13,287 nucleotides of DNA. Source: CAZVCG01 sp964626265. GTDB taxonomy: Bacteria > Pseudomonadota > Alphaproteobacteria > UBA9219. The position numbers and the translations under genes were made by a program. The number at the start of each line of letters is the position of its first letter. Positions within the stretch are counted from its first letter, which is position 1. Of the stretch, positions 6,702 through 13,287 are shown one piece after another. The stretch covers positions 1-13,287 of the forward strand of contig CAZVCG010000046.1 in assembly GCA_964626265.1 (NCBI GenBank), given 5' to 3'. The notes below the pieces were generated by a model. The model worked only from the letters and a program-made list of their open reading frames with translations, was not told where the DNA came from and made no database searches.

Positions 6702-8158
6702 CATCGACCACAAATCCATTCGACGACGATAAGCTTAAGGAAGAATGCGGAATCTTCGGCATCATTAATACCGATTCTGCGTCGGCCCTCACTGCGTTAG
6801 GGCTTCATGCCCTGCAACACCGCGGACAGGAAGCTGCTGGCATCGTTTGCTTTGATGGTGGGCATTTCCGCGCACATCACGCGATGGGTCTTATCGCTGA
6901 AAACTTCGGCTCAGAAAAAGTTATCGGCAGCCTTACGGGCACGTCGGCTATTGGTCATGTTCGCTACGCCACGACGGGCGAAGGGGCTCTCCGCAACGTG
7001 CAACCATTGTTCGCGGACTTCGACTTCGGCGGATTCGCCGTCGCTCATAACGGCAACCTCACGAATGCTTACACGCTGCACAAAGACCTCGTCAAGCGCG
7101 GCTGCCTGTTCCGTTCGACGACCGATACTGAAGTCATCATTCACCTGATGGCCATGGAACGCCAAGGCACAGTCGTCGACCGTTTCGTCGCGGCGCTCAA
7201 GCAAATCGAAGGAGCGTATTCCCTCGTAGCAATGGCGCAGGGAACACTCATGGGCGTTCGTGATCCTTATGGCGTGAGACCTCTCGTCCTCGGTAGACTG
7301 GGCGATTCATACGTATTGGCCAGCGAAACTTGTGGCCTCGACATCATCGGCGCGGCGTTCGAACGCGACATCGAACCGGGCGAACTCATCGTCATCGACG
7401 GGACAAAACTTCAAAGCCTCAAGCCTTTCGACAAAGCCCCGCACCGCTTCTGCATCTTTGAATACATCTATTTCGCGCGGCCCGACTCCGTGCTCGATAA
7501 GCATTCGGTCTATGACGCACGCAAGCAGATCGGCGCGGAACTGGCCAAAGAATCCCCCGTCGCGGCGGATATCGTCGTGCCTGTTCCGGATTCCGGCGTT
7601 CCTGCCGCCATCGGCTATGCCACGCAAAGCGGCATACCGTTCGAGCTTGGCATTATCCGCAATCACTACGTCGGCCGTACGTTCATCCAGCCGACCGACC
7701 GCATCCGCCACTTGGGCGTCAAGCTTAAGCATAACGCCAACCGCCGCTTCATCGAAGGCAAGCGCGTGGTGCTTATCGACGACTCCATCGTGCGCGGCAC
7801 GACGAGCGTCAAAATCGTGGAAATGATCCGCAACGCAGGCGCAAAAGAAGTGCACATGCGTATTTCAAGCCCGCCCACCAAGTGTAGTTGTTTCTATGGC
7901 ATCGACACACCGGAAAAGGAAAAGTTGCTCGCGCATCAATACGATGTCGCAGGCATGGCAAAATACATCGGCGCGGATAGCCTTGCGTTCATCTCAATGG
8001 ATGGCCTCTACCGCGCGCTCGGCGAAAAAGGCCGCAACAACAAGGCCCCGCAATTCTGCGACGCATGCTTCAGCGGCGAATACCCCATCCCCCTCACCGA
8101 CTTCGACGGCCACGAGATGAATGTCGAATTGTCGTGCCTGCGCAGGTCGGGGGATTGA
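6698..8158 (+). CDS. purF: Amidophosphoribosyltransferase
   Basis: PurF catalyses the first committed step of de novo purine synthesis, using glutamine and PRPP to make 5-phosphoribosylamine in the cytoplasm. The 486 residues carry a 16-residue propeptide before the catalytic nucleophile (EE|CGIFG, C17), the class II glutamine amidotransferase domain (HALQHRGQEAAG, GHVRYATTG, AHNGNL, STTDTE) and a phosphoribosyltransferase domain with PVPDSG and the PRPP loop VVLIDDSIVRGTTS (357-370). Cysteines at 252 (HRFCIFEY), 398 (CFYGID), 454 and 457 (FCDAC) match the four [4Fe-4S] ligands of the Bacillus-type enzyme. It is therefore the proteolytically processed, iron-sulfur form rather than the E. coli type. 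It is translationally coupled to cvpA by ATGA. Its stop directly abuts the der stop on the other strand, leaving no intergenic terminator. Confidence 0.97.
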   Translation: MTSTTNPFDDDKLKEECGIFGIINTDSASALTALGLHALQHRGQEAAGIVCFDGGHFRAHHAMGLIAENFGSEKVIGSLTGTSAIGHVRYATTGEGALRNVQPLFADFDFGGFAVAHNGNLTNAYTLHKDLVKRGCLFRSTTDTEVIIHLMAMERQGTVVDRFVAALKQIEGAYSLVAMAQGTLMGVRDPYGVRPLVLGRLGDSYVLASETCGLDIIGAAFERDIEPGELIVIDGTKLQSLKPFDKAPHRFCIFEYIYFARPDSVLDKHSVYDARKQIGAELAKESPVAADIVVPVPDSGVPAAIGYATQSGIPFELGIIRNHYVGRTFIQPTDRIRHLGVKLKHNANRRFIEGKRVVLIDDSIVRGTTSVKIVEMIRNAGAKEVHMRISSPPTKCSCFYGIDTPEKEKLLAHQYDVAGMAKYIGADSLAFISMDGLYRALGEKGRNNKAPQFCDACFSGEYPIPLTDFDGHEMNVELSCLRRSGD

Positions 8159-9514
8159 TTACTTGCCCTTCTTATCCTCAAACGGGTTTTTGCCCTTCCG
8201 CAGCAGCCATCTTATCGGTACGCCTTCGAGCTTGAACGTCTTGCGCAGACCGTTAGTCAAAAAGCGCTTATAGCTGTCGGGCAGATCTACTGGCTTGTTG
8301 ACCCACATCGCGAACGTCGGCGGGCGGCTTTTTATCTGCGTCATATACCGCAGCTTCACGCGGCGGCCTGAAACGATCGGCGGCGGATGATCGGCTTCCA
8401 TGCCTTCCAGCCAGCGGTTAAGCTGGCCGGTCGATATGCGCTTGTTCCATACTTCGTAAAGCTGCGTGATGGCTTTCATCAAACGATCAAGCCCATCGCC
8501 TTTCAACGCCGAAATCGGGATAACGGGCAAGCCTGCCAATTGCGCGAGCGATGCTTCGACCTTCGCTTGCACCATGCGTTGCACGGCCGTCTTTTCCTTG
8601 ACTGCGTCCCACTTGTTCACGGCAATCACCAAGGCGCGGCCTTCTTCCGCCACATGCTGTGCGATTGTGTAATCCTGCTTGTCGAAGGGCATATCCGCAT
8701 CGATCACCAGCACCACCACATGCGCGAGACGAATGGCGCGCAACGACTCCTGCACGCTCATTTTCTCAAGGCGTTCTTCGATCCGCGCGCGCTTGCGTAG
8801 GCCTGCCGTATCCACCAGACGTATTTTCCGGCCTTTGTATTGCCAATTTACATGGATCGCGTCGCGCGTCAGGCCCGGCTCCGGCCCCGTCAACAAACGT
8901 TCCTCGCCGACCAATGCATTCACAAGCGTCGACTTGCCCGCGTTGGGACGTCCCACTATAGCGAGATGTAAACTCTTTTGTTCGTCTTCGCTCTCTTCCT
9001 CAAAAACTTCGCTATCTTCCGGCGCATATTCTTTGAGCGCCTCATAGAGTTCTTGCATCCCCTCGCCATGCGAAGCGGATATGGGCAAGATATTGTCAAA
9101 TCCAAGCGCGGCGACTTCGTCGAAACCGCGCGGCATTTTTGGCCCTTCGCATTTGTTGACAAGCACAATGACCGGCTTGCCCGTTTTGCGGATTTCACGC
9201 GCAACGCTCTTATCTTCGTTCGTCAGGCCTTCTTGACCATCAACCATCAGCAAGACAACATTGGTCTTGGCCAAAGCCTCTTTCGTGCGCAGGGCCGTGC
9301 GTTCAGCCATGCTGCCCTTGGGCCGCGCATTTTCCAGCCCTGCCGTATCCAGCAGGCGAAACCTCAGGTCGAATAATTTGCCCTCGCCGTCGCGCCAGTC
9401 CCGGGTTACCCCCGGCGTGTCGTCGACAAGCGCCATCGCCTTGCCGATCAAACGATTGAACAAAGTCGACTTGCCGACGTTGGGCCGGCCTGCTATAGCA
9501 ACAACATAAACCAT
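8159..9514 (-). CDS. der: Ribosome biogenesis GTPase Der (EngA)
   Basis: Der is an essential tandem GTPase that acts in 50S subunit assembly. With the start at 9514 it has 451 residues, typical for the family. GTPase domain 1 shows GRPNVGKS (9-16), DTPGVTRD (32-39), DTAG (56-59) and NKCE (120-123). An acidic linker (about 165-179) follows, then GTPase domain 2 with GRPNAGKS (188-195), DTAG (235-238) and NKWD (300-303), and a C-terminal KH-like domain ending in a basic tail (KKGK). The frame extends 27 codons further upstream to 9595, but family members begin right at the VAIAGRPN strand and an AGAAG lies about 9 nt before the ATG at 9514, so the shorter form is preferred. Der usually follows bamB closely; here an opposite-strand gene intervenes, so it needs its own promoter in 9515-9648. 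A TATACT there could be the -10 box, without a good -35. Confidence 0.96.
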   Translation of the reverse strand: MVYVVAIAGRPNVGKSTLFNRLIGKAMALVDDTPGVTRDWRDGEGKLFDLRFRLLDTAGLENARPKGSMAERTALRTKEALAKTNVVLLMVDGQEGLTNEDKSVAREIRKTGKPVIVLVNKCEGPKMPRGFDEVAALGFDNILPISASHGEGMQELYEALKEYAPEDSEVFEEESEDEQKSLHLAIVGRPNAGKSTLVNALVGEERLLTGPEPGLTRDAIHVNWQYKGRKIRLVDTAGLRKRARIEERLEKMSVQESLRAIRLAHVVVLVIDADMPFDKQDYTIAQHVAEEGRALVIAVNKWDAVKEKTAVQRMVQAKVEASLAQLAGLPVIPISALKGDGLDRLMKAITQLYEVWNKRISTGQLNRWLEGMEADHPPPIVSGRRVKLRYMTQIKSRPPTFAMWVNKPVDLPDSYKRFLTNGLRKTFKLEGVPIRWLLRKGKNPFEDKKGK

Positions 9515-9648
9515 TGTATTTACTTCTTTATTTAGCTTTAACCGAATATTGGCGTTGTTGAAAGTATAATCAGGTGGTATTTTACTTTCGGCCAAAGCTT
9601 ATTAACGCCCCATATTCATACGATTTTTTTTAAACGGAGAATAGTTTT

Positions 9649-10212
9649 ATGACATCCGAATATACCGATGCCCAAATTGATGCGTTGAGCCATCCTTCAG
9701 GCGTGCACCATAAGCCTAAAGCCATGGGACTTGCCGAGTTCGCAAGCGAAGCAGTTACATTTGGCGATGCGCAAGGCATTGTAGATCTCCATCGTCTGTC
9801 CAAACTGACAACAGAAATCGCCCGCGCAGAATCTACGTCAAATGTCGGCACAGAGTTTCTGGCCCACGCGCATACGCTCGCGACCGCCGATCCAACCGAT
9901 AAAAATTCTACGGATGTGTTGAAGGCAGCTTTATTTATGGTCAAAACCATGAAGGATCAGGCGGACGCCGGACGTGACCCTGACATGGAAGTCCGCGAAG
10001 CGGTAGCCCATGTAGGGAGAATATATAGAAATGAACTCGACAATCCTTCCACACAGCCTGAACGTCTCAAAACTTTCTTTGGACTGCTAACCCAATATGA
10101 ACTTCTCTATACGCCTGAGGCTCCCGTGGAAAAAGTAACGCCGCCCGCCAACGCTACAGCGAAACAAGCGCTCGGCAAAGCCAAAGGCACAACGCAGCAA
10201 TTGAAGAAATAA
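9649..10212 (+). CDS. Hypothetical 187-residue helical protein
   Basis: No family is recognised. The gene is credible: GGAGA precedes the ATG by about 9 nt, the frame fills the gap between two core genes, and its base composition is lower in GC than its neighbours. The protein lacks cysteine and tryptophan, has no signal peptide or membrane span, and is predicted mainly helical from about 25 to 155 (for example EFASEAVTFGDAQGIVDLHR, then VLKAALFMVKTMKDQ). It ends in a Pro/Thr/Ala/Lys-rich tail (about 158-187) likely to be disordered and basic. It stands between bamB and der on the opposite strand, shares a 134-bp divergent region with der and converges on bamB with 6 nt between stops. The composition and the break in conserved gene order suggest lineage-specific insertion. 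A plus-strand TATAAT near 9565 lacks a -35 box. Confidence 0.7.
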   Translation: MTSEYTDAQIDALSHPSGVHHKPKAMGLAEFASEAVTFGDAQGIVDLHRLSKLTTEIARAESTSNVGTEFLAHAHTLATADPTDKNSTDVLKAALFMVKTMKDQADAGRDPDMEVREAVAHVGRIYRNELDNPSTQPERLKTFFGLLTQYELLYTPEAPVEKVTPPANATAKQALGKAKGTTQQLKK

Positions 10213-10218
10213 CTGCGC

Positions 10219-11553
10219 TTATTTCAACGCCATCAGCTTGCCGCTGTCGTTCAGCAAATACATCGTGCCGTTCGCGACGATGGGCGGCATGAAGAACGAG
10301 CCGCCGATGTCGAGATCGGCCAATATCATCCCGTTCTCCGGATCGTAAGCGACGAGAAAGCCAAGCGAATTCGTCATCCACAAACGCCCGCCTGCCATAA
10401 CCGGCCCCCACCAGAAAACAGGCTTGGAGTCCCTATCCAACGGATCCTTTAATTTCTGAAGTTGCGCCGTCCACAGCAAACGTCCGTTCGTTCGCGACAT
10501 CGCAACCAAACGATTGTCGTTGTCAATGACGAAAACGTTATCCCCCACAACGCTTGGCGTATTGACGCCTCCAAGATCCGATTCCCATGCGCGGTCGCCC
10601 GTACGCAGGTCAATGGCCGCCATGCGCCCGCTATGGCTCGCGGCAAAGACCACGCCGCGATCGATCACCGGCAAGCCGCGAATATCGGCAATCGCAGGCA
10701 GCGCGCCAATTTTCTCAGGCACCGCCAGAACATCCGTCCATGCCATGCGGCCGTTTTGCGCACGAAGGTTGAAAATCTCGCCGGAACTGTAAGCGACGAC
10801 AACGCTATCTCCATCCGCCGCCGGACTCGACGCGCCCATGAGCGTCGCGCTTTCGGTGATGCCGCTATGCTGCCATTTGATCTGGCCCGTTTGGGCCGAC
10901 AGCGCATGAAGCTGGTTGTCAATGCTGACGGCAAAAACGTAATCACCCAACACCGTCGGCGCGGAACGCAACGGCTTGCCGATCATCTTGCGCCAGAGCG
11001 GCGCGCCGTTTCCGGCATTCAGAGCAAGTATCTCTCCGAAACCTGTCGTCACATAGACGACATCGCCTTTTACAGCCAATCCGGCGCCCATTGCCTCGCC
11101 TCTATGGTCGGGCGGTGTCGTATCGAAACGCCATAAACGATCGCCCTTATCGGCACTGAAAGCAGCAGCCTCGCCGCGTGAATCCAATGTGAATACCTTG
11201 CCGCCGCTCACGACGGGCTGCGCGAAAAGGCGGAAATATTTGCTGGATCCGCTTCCAATGCTCGCGCTCCAAATTTTTTCCGGGACAAGGCCCAAAGCTA
11301 CATTGCCCGGAGCATGAGCGGCATTGCCGCCAACCTGGGGCCATTCTTCGTTGACGATCGACGGCGGCACTTCGATCTTGAAACTGCCGGCATCGGCATC
11401 AGCCTCCACTTTCTTGGCCGTCTGCAAAACGGCAATGCGACTCCCGGCATCAGCAGTCGGTGCGCTGTCGGACCCCTTCTTGAACCAGGAACACGCCGCG
11501 AACGTTAGCAAAGCGCACAGAACGGCGTAACGCCAAAAGCTATTTCTTCTCAT
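10219..11553 (-). CDS. bamB: Outer membrane protein assembly lipoprotein BamB
   Basis: BamB is the beta-propeller lipoprotein of the BAM complex, which folds proteins such as porins into the outer membrane. The 444-residue product begins with a lipoprotein signal (RRNSFWRYAV, then LLTFAAC with lipobox cysteine C21). A linker of about 45 residues follows, then repeated PQQ-type blades to the end, recognisable as recurring 'G-x-V/L-x-A-L-D/N-x-x-x-G-x-x-x-W' units: ILALNAGNGAPLW, LHALSAQTGQIKW, MAAIDLRTGDRAW, LVAMSRTNGRLLW. The sequence starts its propeller with the family-typical WPQVGGNAAH. The start overlaps the upstream yfgM-like gene by 14 nt, indicating one transcript. The order yfgM-bamB is widely conserved in proteobacteria. 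It is too short and too lipoprotein-like to be a PQQ dehydrogenase. Confidence 0.93.
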   Translation of the reverse strand: MRRNSFWRYAVLCALLTFAACSWFKKGSDSAPTADAGSRIAVLQTAKKVEADADAGSFKIEVPPSIVNEEWPQVGGNAAHAPGNVALGLVPEKIWSASIGSGSSKYFRLFAQPVVSGGKVFTLDSRGEAAAFSADKGDRLWRFDTTPPDHRGEAMGAGLAVKGDVVYVTTGFGEILALNAGNGAPLWRKMIGKPLRSAPTVLGDYVFAVSIDNQLHALSAQTGQIKWQHSGITESATLMGASSPAADGDSVVVAYSSGEIFNLRAQNGRMAWTDVLAVPEKIGALPAIADIRGLPVIDRGVVFAASHSGRMAAIDLRTGDRAWESDLGGVNTPSVVGDNVFVIDNDNRLVAMSRTNGRLLWTAQLQKLKDPLDRDSKPVFWWGPVMAGGRLWMTNSLGFLVAYDPENGMILADLDIGGSFFMPPIVANGTMYLLNDSGKLMALK

Positions 11554-12211
11554 CGGCCTTCACCTCTTCCCCCAACCAGCGCTTCATGTCGCCGGCGCGT
11601 TGAACAATCGAGGCTGGCACGCCTACTTCCTGCGAGAGTTCCTCGAAAAGCTTTTTGGCGCGCGCCTTGTCGCCGATGCGCAAAGCGAGATAGGCGCTCA
11701 TTTCCTTGGCCGACCACTTCCATGCGCTATCAGCCAGAAGAGGATCGAGCTTTGCCTGCAAGGCTGCTGTGTCGCCTGAATCCAATTGAATTTGAACCGC
11801 GAACAAGTCGGCTAATTGGCGAAAAGGCGTCTCTACCGAAGCGTCTGCGGCCAACGCGTTATAAATCTCCAAAGCCTTTTCTGTCTGGTTATCTTTCAGC
11901 AATTCCGAGGCAGCATGAAAACGCGCGATAAAAGCCTGAGGTATTCCGATGTTGGCTTTGGCGAATTGTTCCAAAGCTTCGACCTTTTTCGCCGTATCGG
12001 CTTTCTTGTCGTCGAGCACATTGATAACGGAAGCCGTCGCTTTTTGCTCCTTGCGCGTCGTATGAGTTTGCCATCCTGTGTAAGCCGCCGTGGCCAACAC
12101 GATCGCGACGGCGCCACCGATGACAAGATTGCCATGCCTCTTCCACCACTCCTCCATCTGCTTGCGCTGAAGGTCTTCGTCGATTTCCTGAAAAAGATTG
12201 GATTCATTCAT
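11540..12211 (-). CDS. YfgM-like membrane-anchored TPR protein
   Basis: A 223-residue type II membrane protein. A short cytoplasmic N-terminus (MNESNLFQEIDEDLQRKQME, then WWKRHGN) precedes one membrane span at about 29-47 (LVIGGAVAIVLATAAYTGW), followed by a periplasmic helical domain with TPR-like pairs, for example 'ALEIYNALAAD' and 'LALRIGDKARAKKLFEEL'. This architecture, length and position directly before bamB match the YfgM/Tas-type TPR_21 family. In E. coli, YfgM associates with the SecYEG translocon and the periplasmic chaperone PpiD, helping hand over outer-membrane proteins. It overlaps bamB by 14 nt. The ribosome-binding region has no strong Shine-Dalgarno; the only G-rich stretch (GUGGACC) is part of an inverted repeat, which may affect translation. 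Confidence 0.85.
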   Translation of the reverse strand: MNESNLFQEIDEDLQRKQMEEWWKRHGNLVIGGAVAIVLATAAYTGWQTHTTRKEQKATASVINVLDDKKADTAKKVEALEQFAKANIGIPQAFIARFHAASELLKDNQTEKALEIYNALAADASVETPFRQLADLFAVQIQLDSGDTAALQAKLDPLLADSAWKWSAKEMSAYLALRIGDKARAKKLFEELSQEVGVPASIVQRAGDMKRWLGEEVKADEKK

Positions 12212-12215
12212 AAGT

Positions 12216-12320
12216 TTAGGTCCACAAGGCTAGGGTGGTGGTGATGTTCTCTAAGGTCTTAAAGAAACGCGGCCTTGAGCGCAAGTTGTGGGCTACAATC
12301 GCGGCAGAATTAGGACCTAA
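12216..12320 (-). repeat. Inverted repeat spanning the yfgM leader
   Basis: TTAGGTCC at 12216-12223 and its exact reverse complement GGACCTAA at 12313-12320 enclose 89 nt. Outside the 8-bp core one mismatch is followed by two more complementary pairs. In a minus-strand transcript, the distal arm (UUAGGUCC) could pair with GGACCUAA lying 4-12 nt before the yfgM start codon. The right arm is also part of an 11-nt odd palindrome TTAGG-A-CCTAA (12310-12320), so a DNA-binding site is an alternative reading. Function is inferred. Confidence 0.35.
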
Positions 12321-12325
12321 GCTAT

Positions 12326-13195
12326 TCAAATTGCTAAAATGTCCGTTATATGATCGTTAGGCCCAACAATACGCCCAGCTTGCGATTGTTTTAGCCCCCC
12401 ATTCTCCCACTTATCCATCCGGTACAGCATGGCAAAATCCATATTTGCCCCGGCTCCCCCCTCCCCTCCTACGCGTTCACTCCCGCGCCGTACATTGTCC
12501 GTCAGGTAAGCCGGAAAACCTATATTGTATGCGTTGCGTCGGTTTTCCCCTTCATAACAACACAGCGCCTTCAGGAGCAACGCTGCATCTTCATTTTTAA
12601 GCCCAATTATAACGTTTGGCTTTTCGTTTGGATGCCAGTATTCCGTTTGCACCACAGAACATGAAAATTCCTTCCTCATCAGCGCCAGAGCATCCATGCC
12701 AAGCAAATGTGTGCCGATATGCGTGTAATGCTGATCGTTTCTATGTGGTATCATAATAACTGAAGGATTTATCTTCTCAATTATTGTAGTAATTTGTTTT
12801 ACCATATTATTCCAAATATCCTTTTGCATCTCGCGCGTTTCGCTCCGCACATCCGAAAAACCGACCGCCTCCGGCAGGCAAACGTCAAACCCCGTCACGG
12901 CGCATGCCTTCGCCAACTCATTCAAACGCGCAAACCTTTGCATAGTCTTGCTGCCCAAAGTGACGGCTAGATTGATAACCTGCCACCCCGCCTCCTGCTT
13001 CAGCCTGAGCGGCAAGGCCCCCGTCAAACATTCGTCATCCGGATGCGGCGACAACATCAATACGCATTTCTTCCCAAGATCGCGCGGTGGGCATACGCCA
13101 GCCTTTATTTCCACGGCCTTCACGTCAGGAACAGGCAATTCCTGCTTCAATAAGCCGGAAAATCCGTTGACATATGAAAGATAAGGATCTGGCAT
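12326..13195 (-). CDS. PIG-L/LmbE-family deacetylase
   Basis: The product (289 residues from the ATG at 13195) is a PIG-L type metal-dependent deacetylase. These enzymes remove acetyl groups from N-acetylglucosaminyl lipids, mycothiol or bacillithiol precursors, or other amino sugars. The metal motif SPHPDDE lies at residues 49-55 (H51 and D54 as ligands). The second motif is NDQHYTHIGTH with H159 as the likely third ligand; the family's usual HPDH/HxDH Asp is a Thr here. There is no signal peptide, so it is probably cytoplasmic. The substrate cannot be read from sequence; a saccharide for envelope polysaccharide or glycolipid fits the neighbourhood only loosely. The frame extends 12 codons further to a TTG at 13231, but the first ATG lies downstream of a possible TATATA -10 box (13237-13232) and is preferred. 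It has AT-richer codon use than bamB and yfgM and lies 114 nt upstream of yfgM on the same strand. Confidence 0.82.
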   Translation of the reverse strand: MPDPYLSYVNGFSGLLKQELPVPDVKAVEIKAGVCPPRDLGKKCVLMLSPHPDDECLTGALPLRLKQEAGWQVINLAVTLGSKTMQRFARLNELAKACAVTGFDVCLPEAVGFSDVRSETREMQKDIWNNMVKQITTIIEKINPSVIMIPHRNDQHYTHIGTHLLGMDALALMRKEFSCSVVQTEYWHPNEKPNVIIGLKNEDAALLLKALCCYEGENRRNAYNIGFPAYLTDNVRRGSERVGGEGGAGANMDFAMLYRMDKWENGGLKQSQAGRIVGPNDHITDILAI

Positions 13196-13287
13196 GGTTA
13201 AAAGGCCTTGAATGTTGTCGTCGGGGCACAATATATAGCCGTTTATCTTTTTATTGAATCAACAAGCAGGTGAAGGGAAGCAATGGG

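Noticed and set aside
9515..9595. 27-codon N-terminal extension of Der
   Set aside because: The extra residues are not part of the family, and the ATG at 9514 has a nearby AGAAG and starts right at the first beta strand of the GTPase.
13271..13287. Start of a plus-strand gene at the right edge (ATG at 13283 after GAAGGGAAG)
   Set aside because: The purine-rich stretch looks like a Shine-Dalgarno, but only one or two codons are visible, so no gene can be supported.

Overview
The window looks like chromosomal core DNA from a Gram-negative alphaproteobacterium. The support is a Porin_4-type outer-membrane porin with an 'AQA-A' signal peptide, the gene order radA-cvpA-purF, the Bam lipoprotein gene bamB next to a yfgM-like gene and der, and an LpxH/PlcP-family phosphoesterase coupled to a GT4 glycosyltransferase. 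I cannot place it more precisely from sequence alone. No tRNA, rRNA, CRISPR array, insertion sequence or phage gene was seen.

Layout, left to right. (1) 1-904, minus: the 5' two thirds or more of a porin gene whose 3' end lies off the left edge. (2) 905-1242: an AT-rich divergent control region with a recognisable porin promoter. (3) 1243-3194, plus: a two-gene operon with an ATGA overlap, an LpxH/PlcP-like metallophosphoesterase followed by a GT4 glycosyltransferase. This pairing resembles the phospholipid-to-glycolipid remodelling module of alphaproteobacteria. (4) 3145-4421, minus: two unrecognised small proteins with ankyrin-like helical periodicity. The first overlaps the glycosyltransferase tail to tail, and the second has two perfect extended -10 elements flanking a palindrome. 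(5) 4559-8158, plus: radA, cvpA, purF. radA is broken by a frameshift between its ATPase core and its Lon-like C-terminal domain; cvpA and purF are intact and overlap by ATGA. (6) 8159-9514, minus: der (EngA GTPase), abutting purF with no spacer. (7) 9649-10212, plus: an unrecognised helical 187-residue protein. (8) 10219-12211, minus: bamB and a yfgM-like gene, overlapping by 14 nt. (9) 12326-13195, minus: a PIG-L/LmbE-type deacetylase.

The genes group into envelope biogenesis (porin, BamB, YfgM-like, glycolipid or lipid A enzymes, PIG-L), purine synthesis (PurF with CvpA), ribosome assembly (Der) and recombination repair (RadA). The lineage-specific part is the set of three orphan genes. 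One of them sits on the opposite strand between bamB and der and splits the commonly conserved yfgM-bamB-der order. All three convergent gene pairs overlap or nearly touch, so there is no room for intergenic terminators. The points most worth checking are the radA frameshift, the PlcP/Agt-like operon, the promoter architecture of the 144-residue orphan, and the inverted repeat over the yfgM ribosome-binding region.
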